Notes: generated by a model from the letters alone, not told the origin. DNA of 64,000 nt from Dactylorhiza incarnata (GCA_033032865.1 JAWHQI010000019.1:16720001-16784000); one strand, 5' to 3'; shown: positions 22,228 to 34,623, counted from the first letter of the stretch. Numbers and translations: made by a program.

Positions 22228-24154
22228 TTAGGTGTTCTTAACCCAGGTTACCTTGGGTTGCTTTTTGTAACCTTGAAATGCAGAAATATATGAGACAGCA
22301 GGTTGACTATGATAACCTAGAGGGTGATATCTTCTAGGAGGGATAATCCAATCACTAAAGGAATTCTTCACTTTAGAAGAGGATGTATGTTGTCTGTCCT
22401 TAGTAAAATTGGCGTTCGACGAACTTTGTTGTGTTCGTCGACCTGGTTCGACGAAAGAAGTGGCATTCGTCGAGCCCTGTCTGCAGCAGGTTTTCTGCTT
22501 AGATTCAGGCCTTGGTTTTCGTCGATCTGTGTTCGACAAAACCTGTTGGTTTCATCGATCGTCGTTCGACGAACTTGCTTGAGCAATATTTGTTTCAGGA
22601 ATTTTTCCTGTGTCTTGTATTGCTCCTTTCCCTTTTGCAGATACAAATTTTACTGGGGTAGATAACATATTCTTCTTCAAAAGAAGAGGTTGATTAGATG
22701 ATGCCCCCAAGCCCAGTTTGCCATTCAGCCTGGCATTCACTGTGCTTGTGATATCCATCAGCTTGAGACTTCTCCTATTTAGAGAATTCTCTAGCTGCTT
22801 GGCCTCAGTTAGCTGTGTTTCTAGAGAACTCACTTGTTCCCTGGAAATCCTTAGCTCATTTTTGAGCTTAGTGTTTTCAGTGGATATTCCATCCATCTTA
22901 GCTAACTTGTCTCTCAGAGAAATAATTTCTTTCTCTGATCTAATCATATCTTTACACAATTGTTTAAAGTCATCTTTAAAATGTTCTGAATGAAAATCAA
23001 AACTGGAAATTACCTCATCCTCATTAGCTTCAGATTCATCATCTGAGTTGTCATTTGATGAGGAGGCATTGATTGCCATCATGCAGAATTTCTTGTCTTC
23101 TGCTTCCTTCTCCTCATCACTGGAACTGGAGGATGACTCAGATTCAATGTCACTCCAGGTTTCAGCAACAAAGCCTTTTTTCTCTTTTCTTGTGGCCTTT
23201 TGATGAGTGTTTGCTGGAGTGTTCCTGCTCTTTTCTCCTACTTTTCTTGTGAGCTTCTGGACACTCAGTGAGGATGTGTCCAGGCTTCCTGCAACCAAAG
23301 CATATTATTTCTTTAGATGGAGTTTTATCATACCTTGGCTTTTCATTGTGCCTGTTGGACTTCCTTCTAAAGTCCTTCCTTGCCATCTTGTAAAATCTCT
23401 TTGCTAAGAGACTCAGCATCTCCTGATCACCAATCTTGTCTTCTTCCTCTGTTGCCTGAAAGGCAATGCTCTTCTCTTTCTTTGAGGATGAAGATGGAGA
23501 GGCTTCTGCTTCTCTGCTCTTTATCAGCTGCTCATAAGATTTGAGCTTCCCAAGGAGATTCTCAGTTGTAATCTCACTTAGTCCTCTGGCATCTTTAATT
23601 GGCCAGATTCTTGTGTCCCATGTGCTGGGGAAGCACATCAGGATCTTGTCATTAATTTCAGTGACTGTGATCACTTTCTCCAGGGTTCTCAGCTCATTGA
23701 TGATGAGGCTGAGTCTGTTGTACATCTCTGCAACAGTCTCTGATTCTCCCTTTTTGAAATTCTCATACTGGGAGATCAAATGTGATCTTCTGTCCTTTCT
23801 CTCATCTGCTTATCCTGCCACCATTCTTGTGAGGGAGTCCCAAATTTATTTGGCAGAGGTGCAGTCAACCACCTTCTGAAATATGTCATCAGACATGGTT
23901 TGTGCCAAGATATTCATGGCCTTTGCATCAGCAGTTTTCTGTTTCTTTTGTGTTTCTGTCCATTCTGGAGGAGGGACAGCAGTTGTGTCTGTTGTTGTTG
24001 AGGTTGATGCAGTTGGAGGTCCTGTCAAAATAGAATTAAAAATTTCCTCATCAATAGAATTCATGTAAAGTTTGATCCTTGCTTGCCATAGTGCAAACTT
24101 GTTCAGATTGCACATAGGAGGTCTTGTGCTTGAATATTCTTTGTTCTGTGCCAT
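22228..24154 (-). pseudogene. gag: Copia-C gag
   Basis: ATG at 24154 opens MAQNKEYSSTRPPMC, followed by the FALWQARIKLYM motif of Copia Gag. A capsid (UBN2-like) region follows at 23779-23162 with one CCHC zinc knuckle (CFGCRKPGHILTEC). Two in-frame stops lie between 23848 and 23800 and a frameshift near 23230. The next frame (23298-22552) is acidic Ser/Glu-rich and then a long predicted coiled coil. The last part (to 22228) carries the family dyads and ends VTWVKNT before a TAA. Pol then begins in another frame. Confidence 0.88.
22413..22577 (-). repeat. Family dyads inside the Copia-C gag 3' end
   Basis: The LTR word TTCGTCGAAC and its inverse recur about eight times in 165 bp of coding sequence, including a 22-bp dyad TTCGTCGA-N6-TCGACGAA at 22434-22455. 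Near-dyads lie around 22519 and 22551. It encodes repeated VRRT and VDE/IDE peptides. Confidence 0.8.
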
Positions 24155-24245
24155 GGCTCTAGTAAACAACAAAAAAAAACCTTTAAAGTAGTCTAGATCT
24201 ATCAGATCTGTTGGTCCAGGTGTTAGCCTGTAACAACCAACCCAA

Positions 24246-24257
24246 CCTATGATACCA
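24246..24257 (-). other. Copia-C primer binding site
   Basis: The minus strand reads TGGTATCATAGG two bases after the 5' LTR. It matches the initiator Met tRNA site TGGTATCAGAGC with changes at positions 9 and 12, so it is decayed. Confidence 0.88.
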
Positions 24258-24259
24258 AT

Positions 24260-25643
24260 TGAAAGTTGGGATAGATCAAGATTACTCTAGAGGGGGGGGG
24301 GGGGGGGGGTGAATAGAGTATTTTAAAATAATTTTACTTAGCTTAAAGAAATTTGTAGAAAACAATTTGAGTTATTTATGTATATCTGTAAGTGAGTGCA
24401 ACACAGATAAAACATAAACTAAAACACAGCACACACAGCACAGCACAAATAATAAAGGCAAACACAGAAGACACAAGGATCTATAGTAGTTCCCCTCAAC
24501 CTGGGTACATCTACTCTTCTACCACCCTGGTAGGAAATCCACTAAGGCTTTTTGATCAGGTGAGCCTTCACCACAGAGCTTTTGATCAGGTGCTCAAAAC
24601 CACCACAGAGCTTTTGATCAGGTGCTCAAAACCAAAAATCAACTTTTGAAGGGAGTTACAACCCTGTACACAGTTATAAAATAAAAGTAAAATAAAGATG
24701 ATGGTGTCTTCTCTTTTCTCTAACAACAGAGAAGACTAGTGGATTGTTGAATGATTGTCAGATCTCCCCCTGTGAATAAGAGTAAGAAAAACAGGAGAGA
24801 AAATCTGCTCAGGGTGTAGGTCTTCTTGATCTTCAGAGTATCTCCAGCAAAAGTTCTCTAGAAGGAATTGATGCAGATGATTCCTAGAGATTAAGAGTAG
24901 GTGTCTGGAGAAGATGAAGACTTCAGAGAAAATCAGAGAGAGTTCTTGAGAGGAATGAAAACTGAGCAGCAAAAGCTTGTTCTCTGTATCTGCGTCTCTC
25001 TCTAGAATAAATAGTAATGATAATCTCTGAACGGGAGAGAGTTGATCCTCCTTTGAATTTCAAACAGGGCTGGAAAGGAATGAGACAAAAAGGAAAGATT
25101 TTCCTCTGACAGAAAAAAGGAATACCAATATATTAAATTCCTTGAAACTTGCAATCTGCCTTATAAAATAATCTGCACGCAGCCCTTAATTAATTCAACA
25201 ACGGTCATAAAATCTTTGATAGAAAATACTGCAATAACTGACTGATATTATAATAAGAACAACTGTCAGCCTTCATAAGAAATCCTGAGGATAACTCCAA
25301 AATAATACTCTGAATAGAAGAGGTCATTGAATATAGAAACTCTGAAGAAGCTCGTCGACCTGAGGGAAAGTTCGTCGAACTTAAACTGGGAAGTTCGTCG
25401 AACAAAATGAAACTTTCGTCGAACAGAACTTTGAAGTTCGTCGAACCAAGTTCGTCGAACGGATTCTTGAATTCGTCGAACGTGTTCGAAGTTCGTCGAA
25501 CACCTTGACTTAGCTAATCTTCAAATCTCCTCTAGACTTAGCCTATGACCCTTATATTATACATGATGGGTCAAAACAAATCCTATACTTAGAAATAGAC
25601 ATCCTAACCCAAATCAGTAATAGGGTTGAACTATGTTCCAACA
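24260..25643 (-). repeat. Copia-C 5' LTR
   Basis: This LTR of 1384 bp is the partner of 14424-15795. It has eight TTCGTCGAAC-like words at 25349-25500, mostly intact, a TATTTATT element near 25010, and an 18-base C tract (read as G at 24292-24309). Confidence 0.94.
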
Positions 25644-26780
25644 ATCAATATAAAAAAAGACATTAAAAGTACCTTTAATGACCCTTGTAGGGTTCCGGGG
25701 TTGAGCTAGGTCCATGGCGTACATCTGGTCCCTGTTCTGCAGAGTCTCCGCCCTGAAATCCATGGCCTCAACCAAGTCCTCGACCCCCAAAATGCTGGGC
25801 TGGTTGTGCAGCCTGTAGTGCTTGTGGTGCATTCCTCTGAGGGCAGTTCCTCCGGATGTGGCCCAGCTGATGACGGTGGTAGCACTCCTGTGGGGGAGGT
25901 GGACCACCTCCTCCTATCCTCGGCACCTCCCACATCTGCAGAGGCTGCAGAGCCAACACTACCTGCTCCCGCCTCTCCGCCTGGCGGGGTCGGTCCTCTA
26001 TTTTTCTTTCTCCAATGAAATGACCCCTCTATTGGTCTCTTATGCCACTCCTCCCCTGGTCCTCTGTCGGCCACTTCCTACCTCGAACAATGTGCTGGTC
26101 GACTTCTAACTTCATGGCCATCTCCAGGATCTTGGCCATACTGTCATCGGAAACAAAGAGGAGTGCCTGCCTCAGCTCATCACGGAGGCCCTTGTAGAAT
26201 CTCTTTGCGCAGCTTGCATCATCAAGTTGGTAGGAGTCCACAAACAGGGTTAGGTGTGTAAACTCCCAGTGATACTCCACCGCTGTCCTGCTACCCTACC
26301 TCAACTGCAGGAACCTGTCTTCTAGCTCATCCTTGCTGACTGCAGTATGTAGTGCTCCAATAGCACCGCCTTGAACTCATCCCATGAGATGTCAGCCGCC
26401 TTCAATCCAGCATAGGTGGTGTCTAATAGTGACTTCCACCACCTCTTTGCAGGAGATTCCAGGCACAAAACCACCAGGGGTACTGCCATGTCCGTCGGGC
26501 ACTGAATTCCTGCCAGCATGTCGCACATGATGTCTACCCACTCCTCAGTCTGCACACCTGTCTCTGTCCCGTGGTATGATGGAGGGGAAAAACCTCGGAA
26601 GGCACTCATCCAGTTGGCCCCAGGGTTTGGCTGAGGAGCTGGTGCCTGCTATGCCCTGAATGCCTCCAGTATGGCAGTCAATGTCTGTCCCATCTCTGAC
26701 TGCTGGAATGGGGTAGGAGCCGGTGGTGGTGGGTCAACGTTTGGAGTCGGAGGCACTCCATGCTAAGGGGTAGTGTTCAT
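25644..26780 (-). pseudogene. gag: Gypsy-1 gag
   Basis: The minus strand opens at ATG 26780 (MNTTP) and meets a TAG at once, then another near 26648; both fit CAG to TAG changes. Good Gag sequence lies at 26609-26322 (YHGTETGVQTEEWVDIM, then SPAKRWWKSLL), continues at 26280-26029 (FTHLTLFVDSYQ) and ends in a zinc knuckle at about 25860-25900 (CYHRHQLGHIRRNC) in which the second Cys is lost. It packages the element RNA. Copia-C interrupts the region between this gene and the protease. Confidence 0.88.
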
Positions 26781-26966
26781 CGCGGGCTACAAAAGGAAAT
26801 TAACACTCTTAAGAGGGTTTGCCTAAGAAAATTTCAGTTAAAAGTGGACTTTTCATGTGATGTTCTATATGAGCACACCACTGCTTCCACTACTTAGTTT
26901 GTCCTCAAACTAAACTCGCGTGGGGTGGCCCAAGGTTTGTGGACTTCTTTTCTTCAGATCGAGGTT

Positions 26967-26978
26967 TGCTCTTATACC
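26967..26978 (-). other. Gypsy-1 primer binding site
   Basis: The minus strand reads TGGTATAAGAGC three bases inside the 5' LTR. It is close to the initiator Met tRNA site with one change. The leader at 26781-26966 holds no gene. Confidence 0.85.
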
Positions 26979-26981
26979 AGT

Positions 26982-27273
26982 TTGTAACACCCCATTTTTT
27001 TTGAAAACCCAGGTCTTATGCCCAGAACCGCCGCTTTGCGGTGACACCCTCACTCGGAAAGGTCGCCACTACAAAATGCCAATTCTTCCGGCCATATCGA
27101 TCACAAAAAAGAGAAGTACAACTGAAGACAAGTCCACAAATTACATGTCATATAGGAATCATAGAATAGAAATGTTCACATATAGTAACTGAATAGAATG
27201 TAGTAGTAATAATAAAGGGCTCATGCCCAATACATCATAGCCTCAATACTAAAGTCACTCGCGGAAGCATAAT
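26982..27273 (-). repeat. Gypsy-1 5' LTR, inner end
   Basis: On the minus strand this is the last 292 bases of the LTR, ending GGGGTGTTACA. GCGGTTCTGGGCATAAGA matches the solo LTR end near 14270. Copia-A interrupts it at 27273 with duplication ATAAT. Confidence 0.88.
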
Positions 27274-28507
27274 TGTTGGGAAAATGACCCTCAATGTTCC
27301 CTTGATTTGAAGAAGCTTCACACTCAATGCTAAGTGCAAGTTGTATTTGATAAACCCCATTCTGTTTCATGACCATGCAAGGTTAGGTCATACCATGGTG
27401 TGATGTATGTTTATTAGGTTTACTGTCAAAACCGCTGAGACAAGCTCTCAGTCTCAGCTAAACCGCTGAGACAAGGCCAGGAGCTGCTGAGAAGGTGTCT
27501 CGGCCTGCTAAGCTGCAGATAGAAGAAAACCACTGAGACAACTATCTATCTCAGCGGATCCGCTGTGATGGGACAGAAGTAGCCGCTAAGACAGCAGGCC
27601 ATCTCAGCCCAACCGCTGAGACAGATTAAAAATGATCTAGCGGGTTCTACTTTTGGCGCATGCTGCAAAAAGGCTTCTTAGGGTCCACCAATCACTCCCA
27701 TACCTGTCAGAAGGATAGATAAGAGTCGTTGAAGATCATTGGAGTATAAAAAGAATAAGTTAGGGCTTTGTAAAGGACTCTTCCTACATTTTATTCTCCA
27801 GCACACAAAAGAAGAACAAGATTACTGTTCCATTGTCGGCAGCCAAGAAGCTTTCACTTCCTGATTACCTGAGGCTGCAAGGAGAGAAGAGATTGCTTCT
27901 GTTGTTCAACTCAAGAAAGAGCAAGCTGATCCAGTCCATCATCTGAAGGAAAGGATCAAGAAGAATCAGGTTGGGGAATTCCTACTCCTCCTTGGTTCAA
28001 GATTGCAACACCAGTTGTTCAGAAGCAGAAGACCACCTCTCTTATCTTCTGATTGTAATCCTATCATATTACTTATGTAGGAACTTAATTGTTCTGAGTT
28101 TGTAGGGCATCATTGCCTGAGGGTGTAGGGCTGTTTGGCCTGAACTGTAGGATCATTGTGTGATCTGAGGTAGGGATGTTAAGCCTGAGGTAGGGCTGTT
28201 GAGCCTGAGGTAGGTTTGTTGAGCCTGAGGTAGGGTTTGGGAAAACCTGAGAGATCCTGAGGGATCTGTGTTGTAGGCTCTGGGAGCTGAGTTTGGAGAA
28301 GTTGGCCTTTTCTAACTCATTGTTAGAAAGGTGAAGGGGGAAAGAGGACTACTCAAGACACCCTGTCTTGAGGAACCTCTATAAATCTTTGTGTGTTTTT
28401 TGTGCTTGATACTTTACTAACCTAAAATCAGAATTCAGCTTCCCTAAAATAAAGAAACCTATTCACCCCCCCTAGGTGACTAAGACTATATCCTAAATTA
28501 ACTATCA
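27274..28507 (+). repeat. Copia-A 5' LTR
   Basis: This LTR of 1234 bp runs from TGTTGGGAAAATGACCC to GACTATATCC and ends CTATCA. It contains the dyad cluster (27430-27625), TATAAAAA at 27745, a run of tandem GAGCCTGAGGTAGGG-like units at about 28165-28245, and a C7 tract after ATTCA near the end. Confidence 0.93.
27430..27752 (+). promoter_or_regulatory. Copia-A LTR dyad cluster and TATA box
   Basis: Repeats of CCGCTGAGACA and its inverse TCTCAGCGG are spread over 195 bp. The best dyad is CCACTGAGA-N10-TCTCAGCGG at 27530-27557, overlapping a second one, TCTCAGCGGATCCGCTGTGA (27549-27568). TATAAAAA follows at 27745-27752. LTR2 has the matching cluster at about 54748-54945 and TATAAAA at 55064. 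Confidence 0.78.
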
Positions 28508-28509
28508 AG

Positions 28510-28521
28510 TGGTATCAGAGC
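28510..28521 (+). other. Copia-A primer binding site (initiator Met tRNA)
   Basis: TGGTATCAGAGC lies two bases after the 5' LTR, a perfect match to the standard plant Copia site. Confidence 0.94.
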
Positions 28522-28588
28522 TAGGTTGGTCAAGAATGACATAACTGTCTGACCATATCCTATAATGGAATAGTCTTATCTCAATCCA

Positions 28589-31136
28589 ATGGCCTCCACT
28601 GGATTGCAGAAGGAGATGGGATCCATGAAGTTGCCCATATGCAACAAAGACAACTTTGGCATTTGGAAGCAAAGGGTTAGATTGTTCATGGAAGAATCTG
28701 ACCCAAGAATTTCCATCACAGTAAAACAAGGGCCTTTCACCTTTCAAACTGCATCCACCATAGATCTAACAAGGAGAGTGGCTAAGGCCTTCAATGACTT
28801 GACCAAGGATGAACTTGCACTGCTCACTACGGATAAAAGAGCAGAAAACATAATTGTTAATGCAATTGATGACTCTACATTTTAGAACTTGCTACATATA
28901 CAACTGCCAAGGAAATGTGGGATACATTAGTAGTATATATGGAAGGAACAGTTGAGGTGAGGGATGATAGAAAGTCACTCCTCAATCAAGAATATGAAGC
29001 CTTCAGGCAGCTGGGCCAGGAGAGCATTTCCATGTGCTATGAAAGGTTCTTTAGGATAGTAAATGAACTAAGAACCTATGAGAGAGTGTTCATTGATTAT
29101 GAGCTGAATGATAAGTTCCTTAGATCTCTAACTTGGGATTGGGACACAAAATTTTATGTAATCAGGGAAGTGGCAAGGCTTGGTGAGACTCCTACTCATA
29201 CACTATTTGGAAAGCTTCTCTCTTATGAGATGCAGTTATCTGCAAGAAAGGAAGAGGACACCTCAACAAGGGCTCATGCAAGAGAGAAATATGTGGCTCT
29301 CAAGGTTGACAGCTCTAAGAAAAGCAAGGGCAGGATGGTGTCTCCTCCAGGGAGGATTGCTGAATTTGAGAAATCTGAAATCAGCACCTCAGATAACTTA
29401 TCGTTTGATGAAGAGTTTGCTGCCTTCTAAAGGCTATTCAAGAAGATGATGAGGAGGAAGCAATGGAAGAACAAGCCCTCCTCCTCATCACACTCCAAGA
29501 AAGACCATAGTAAATTTGAAAGACAGCACTCAAAGGGTGACATGTATGATTCTAAATCTAGTAAACATGTTTCAAATAACATTATTTGTTATTGTTGCAG
29601 CAAGCCTGGACATGTCATAGTTGACTGTCCAGTCAAAAGAAAAGAAAAGGGTGATAAAAACCACCATCACAATAATGATAGGAAGGGAGAAAATCCTTCC
29701 TAGCAAAGAAAGGAAAAAGCTGTAGTGAATCTGAAACTTCAACTTCAGATTCAGATGATGAAGAGGAAGCCTACATAGGGCTGTTTGTAGCAGAAGAGGT
29801 TGAATATTATCCTGTTGCCAATGTTGGAGTTAGGGCCCCTCTATCACATTCAGATAGTGACATAGAGGAGGATGAAGACCACAAAGACTAGTTAGGTCTT
29901 ATGGCCATCACTGATGAGGAAGATAGTCAGAATAATTCTGACAGTGAAAAGGTATTGACTCATTCCACTTCCTTTTCTGATCATGATGCATGCCCAGAAT
30001 CTGAAGCATATTCATCACATGGTGAAAGTGATTCAGAATTTGAGGAAGATGTCAATCAATTGATTGACAAGTATGGTGCTCTCTTGGAAGCTCTAAAAAA
30101 GAGCAAGAAGCTGATGAAGAGGCAAGCCTAGGAAATTGCTTCCCTTAGGATGGCTGAAAATGATTGCACTGAGTCAACCACCATGGTGGCTCAGATGAGT
30201 AGACAGATAAGCAATTTAAAGGGAATAACAATTGTGCATTTGAGCACCATATCCTTGAAGAACAAGGTCATCAAGGACCTTGAGGAGAAGCTTGTGAAAG
30301 AAAGAAGCCTAGTGGCTCAATTCTCCAAGACAAAATCTGTGCTCCCTATTATTGACACCTTTTCTTCTCAATCCAATGGGAGAGGACTAGGATTCAATAA
30401 AATGGAAGTAGGAGTAGGAAGTGGAGAAAAGAGCAAGAACAAGGCTAAGCCTCATACCACCTTTCATAAGGTGTTGCTTCCCTCTAACAGGTATGCCCAT
30501 GACAGTATGTATGGTCACTAGAAGAATGGAAGCTCCAATAGGAAGGAAAACAATCCTTCCCATAATGGAAGAAAGGGCATGGGATTGAGTGCTATGAAGG
30601 TTCCCCTTAAAGAAATCCAAATGGCCCAACATGGACCATTTGTGTTTGGTACTCCAAAACCTGCATTCAAGAGTAAGCTGGCAGGTCCTTCCAAATTCTG
30701 TCCAGCAAAGACATTGGCTGATGTCAAATCTGTTGACAAGACTTGCTGCTCAGTGTCAGATGCCATTAGATCTTGTATGGCTGCCAAGCCAAAGCAAGCA
30801 GATGCCATTAGTACAAAGGGCATCAAGACTGCACATAGGTTGGCATACAGTCAAATCATTGCTGAAAGAAACAGGAAAACTGCAGCTGTCTCCCCTCCTG
30901 AACACAGGCACAGTAATGCTATTTCCTCAAGAAATGTTCAGAAGAGGAGATACAACATTCATGAATGTTGGTGTTGAGGTAACGTGGTACACTTTGCCAT
31001 AGATTGCTGGTACAATCCCAATATGCCAAGTGTAAAGAAGAGTCTTCCTACAAAGAGTGCAGCTGGTATGAGGTCATATCATCATGCTAACAAGGACCTA
31101 GGACCCAAAATTGTTTGGGCTCCTAAGGGTAACTAA
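28589..31136 (+). pseudogene. gag: Copia-A gag, with two zinc knuckles
   Basis: ATG at 28589 opens MASTGLQKEMG, then FGIWKQRVRLFMEE. A stop near 28883 and a frameshift lead to the capsid part at 28915-29430 (YERFFRIVNELRTYE), and in frame after a stop to a basic region with CCHC knuckle CYCCSKPGHVIVDC (29587-29630). Acidic Ser/Asp-rich (29704-30131) and coiled-coil-like (30150-30521) pieces follow in shifted frames. Then 30579-31007 has a second knuckle, whose second Cys is now TGA (30966-31007). It ends IVWAPKGN with TAA at 31134. Several lesions make it non-functional. Confidence 0.85.
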
Positions 31137-33152
31137 ACTCCTTCTTGCAGGTTAGTTCAAGTACCAGCCTCAACCAAATTTGGTACTTAGACAGTGGGTG
31201 CTCAAGGCACATGACAGGAACAAGAAAATATTCTACAGGACTACAAGGCTGTGAAGAATGGACCCAAAGTGATCTTTGGGGGATCTGAAAGAGGAATCAC
31301 CAAGGGATATGGTATGATCTCCAATGGCATAGTCTCAATCAAAAGGGTAGCTTATGTTGATGGGTTGCAACACAACCTAGTAAGCATAAGTCAACTATGT
31401 GATCTAGGCTATGTCATTGAATTCCACAATGACAAGGGCTTGATCAAAAAGTCTAATGACTTGGAGACCATTCTCTCATGAACTAGGAGTGGGAATGTTT
31501 ATTGCTTAGACTTTATATGCAGTAATTCTCTTACATCTGTATGTCTAGTAGATAATGAGAATGAGTCTCTTTGTGTTCAATGTTACAAGAGACTTGCTCA
31601 CATTAACTACAAGACAATGTATAGACTATTCTCTAAAAACCTTGTTAGGAATAATCCTAATTTAAAATGTATTAAAAGTGGTCCTTGTCATGCTTGCCAA
31701 ATGGGTAAGCAAACAAGGGCCACCTTTAAAAGTATTGGCTCCAAAGACACTGAAAGATGTCATTATCTCTTGAATATGGATTTGTTTGGTCCTTTGCCAA
31801 TTCAGAGCCTAGGAGGGAAGTTGTATACTTTGGTGATTGTTGATGATCAATCAAAATATACATGGGTATTCTTCCTTAAGAAGAAGTCTGATACTTTGAA
31901 TGTCTTTATAAATCATGTCAAAACAATTCAGAATGACTTACAATGTGCTATGGTCAGGACTAGGACTGACCATGGCACATAATTTCAATCTGAAGCCATG
32001 ACAAGGTTTTGTCAAGAATATGGTATCACCCAAGAGTTCTCCTCCCCAAGGACTCCACAACAAAATGGTGTGGCTGAGAGGAGGAATAGAACCTTGATAG
32101 AAGCTGGAAGAACATTGCTTGGTGACTCCTCACTCCCAGAATACTTCTTGGCTGAGGCAGTCAATACTGCATGTTATGTTCTTGATAAGGCTTCCATCAA
32201 TAAGGTTCATGGAATAACCCCCTATGAGATTCTGAAAGGCAAACAACATACAATTTCATATTTTTGAATCTTTGACTCCAAATGCTACATTTTAAACAAT
32301 GGAAAATCTCAATTAACAAAGTTTGTTGAAAAATGCATTGTGGGGGTTCTTGTTGGCTATAGCTCACATAGTAGAGATTATAGAGTGTATAATAAGAAAA
32401 CTCATATTGTAGAGGAGTCTATGCATATAGTATTTGATGAGACCAGCCTAATCAATAAGGGCTGGTCTAGATCTTCTGTTTTGACAGGGAATGAAAAGGA
32501 CTTGGAAAGGATGTCTATACAAGACACACCCAGCAGTAGCAAAGCATATTCAGATGCAGCCATCCCTAAAGAGGAAGAGGTCCATGGTGCTGAAGACACT
32601 GCTGAACCAGTAGAAGTAGTACAACAAGCTGAGGACAGATTGCCTACAGTTGTAAGACATCTAAGGGATCATCCAAGAGAACAGATAATTGGAGATCATA
32701 ATCAAGGTGTGTTAACCAGAAGCAGGGCTCATAATGAGGCCCTATTCTTGAGCTTCCTATCACAAATGGAGCCCAAGAAGTTTGAAGAAGCCAACCAAGA
32801 CACCTTTTGGATTCAAGACATGCAAGAATAACCTCTACAATTCAAGAGATGCAAGGTATGGAAGTTGGTGCCAAAACCTCTAGGACACAATATTATTGGC
32901 ACCAAATGGATTTACAGGAAGAAGTTAGATGAAAATGGCACAATCATAAAGAACAATGCAAGGTTGGTAGCCAAGGGCTATAGGCAGGAAGAAGGGATAG
33001 ACTTTGATCAAACCTTTGCCCGTGTTTCAAGGTTAGAAGCAATTAGTCTATTTCTTACTTATGCTGCCCACAAGGGGTTCAAACTGTATCAAATGGATGT
33101 CAAATCAGCATTCCTTAATGGTGACTTGAAGGAAGAGGTATATGTTGAACAA
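31137..33152 (+). pseudogene. pol: Copia-A pol, first part: protease, integrase, start of RT
   Basis: The protease site [13 protein letters not shown] lies at 31181, after a CTTCTTGCAG run. Next is HNLVSISQLCDLGY. The integrase is at 31617-32267 with the zinc-region Cys pair (CHACQMGKQTR) and the core Asp/Asp/Glu ([29 protein letters not shown]); a stop replaces the Glu codon after DHGT (31980). RT begins at 32865 ([35 protein letters not shown]) and is cut at 33152 by Gypsy-N. Frameshifts occur near 31225 and 32270, with a stop near 32830. Confidence 0.9.
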
Positions 33153-34623
33153 TGATGAGTCCCATTTATATACACATTCATGGACTCATCTGGGCCGTAT
33201 TTCTAGTTGACGCACCACACTTTAGGCATGTTTACGATCATAATTGTTATTCCCTGCTAGGTGCACTCTTAAGCCTGTTTTGGTGTGCATTTGCGCTTCT
33301 TGTTATTGGGGGTAAGCACATGGTGCTCCCCATTCCTTTTTTGGTGTTCATTTGGTGCTGGAGGTGTATTCCCAGCTGGTATGTTATATGTGCAGGTGTC
33401 CGGATCGTCTCGTTTTCTCCCAAAATTTATGTCTGTGCATATCGCACGGTCGTGCATTTCCTAGACTCACGGACGGTTGCGATCGTACATCTGTACCTGG
33501 GCAGAAAAAAGACAATCTGAGTTTAGTCGTGCATTTTTACGCACGGGCGGATTTGCCGGTGCGTGAGTAAAACGCACGGTCGACCTGTTTCCTCCTGTTT
33601 TTAGTTAGTCTGAATTTACCCGTGCGTTTTAATGCACGGGCGGATTTGCCCATGCGTGAATAAACACGCGGGCGGCGCAGCGTCTCCCTCAAGTCAGAAT
33701 TTATCATTTAATAACGCACGGTTCACGCACAGTCGTGCGTTCGACTGTGCATGACCATTTTTCTGCCTGTTTAGTATATAAAGCAGGATAAGCCGCATCT
33801 AATGAGAGAGCCCTCAGGGGAGCGGGAAATCAGGTCCTTCCCGCCGTTTCTGAGGTCTGAAGGCTTCTCCTTCACCTCCACCACCAAGGATACCATTTTC
33901 CGGCGATTTCCACGACCATTCTTCCATTCGGGAGCGTTAGCAAGCATTCTCGACCAAGTGTTCAAGCATTCCTCATCATGGGAAGCCATAGAAGTGTTGT
34001 AGGTTGTTGGAGCGGTGACAGCCTCCATCGAGTCCGCACACCATCTGAGGGCCGAGCCTGGAGAGAGCCTGACAACCTCTCATTCTGGCCGAGAACCCAA
34101 GATGCGGTGACATCTTCCTATTGGTCCTCTCTAAACTTGATGCTTGTGTTTTCTTTGTGTTGTTGTAATGAACAATTGATTAGCTTAATGTCATAGATCT
34201 TTTATGATGTTCATGTGCAATGATGCGGTGGTGTGAGAATAGCATTTTCCTTGTTGTGATTTTCTGAGTTCATTGTGTGTGAAGCCCTAGCAATTGCTAG
34301 TGGTGATGCTTGGAGAAAAGGTGTGTGCGACCCTCACCCGTCACAGTTAATTTCCATCCACGCGCCTCCCGAAGCAAGGCATCGCGGCCGTCGCATCCAT
34401 CCCGCCTTGCGAAGCGGAGTTTTGACCCGCATCTCTCTTTTCCGCATTAGCTTAGGAACCAAATCACAATGCCCTTGTTTTTACATTATTCGCTCGTGTA
34501 ACAATCGATTCACCACGCATTTTGTTCACCAGAACCTGCATTCCTTGAGAGACGATATTCGGGGAAGCGATTCCCAAATATTATTACTTTACAGCGACCG
34601 GTGCACTTGCCGAATACGCATCA
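33153..34623 (+). repeat. Gypsy-N 5' LTR
   Basis: This LTR of 1471 bp has the dyad-rich block at 33440-33765, a TATATAAAG box at 33775-33783, and downstream GC-rich leader sequence. LTR2 lacks short segments, for example around CCGTCACAGTTAATTTCC, giving 1414 bp. Confidence 0.94.
33440..33783 (+). promoter_or_regulatory. Gypsy-N LTR dyad cluster and TATA box
   Basis: Words CGTGCGT and ACGCACG recur as inverted pairs, for example CCCGTGC-N8-GCACGGG at 33619-33640 (22 bp) and a CGTGCGT-N-ACGCACG pair at about 33559-33579. A GGGCGGATTTGCCC dyad links neighbouring units. TATATAAAG follows at 33775. LTR2 has the same at 37965-38302, with a near-perfect 22-bp dyad at 38138-38159. Confidence 0.78.

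Larger units (their letters stand above)
14424..25643 (-). mobile_element. Copia-C: Sirevirus-like Copia element with extra gene, complete but decayed
   Basis: It runs on the minus strand. The 5' LTR is 24260-25643, the primer site 24246-24257, gag 24154-22228, pol 22227-18962, the extra gene 18526-15971, the polypurine tract 15796-15809 and the 3' LTR 14424-15795. Flanks give ATGAA (14419-14423) and ATCAA (25644-25648), a target duplication with one mismatch. It lies in the gag-pol junction of Gypsy-1. Integrase and RT wording fit the Sirevirus/Maximus lineage. Confidence 0.93.
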
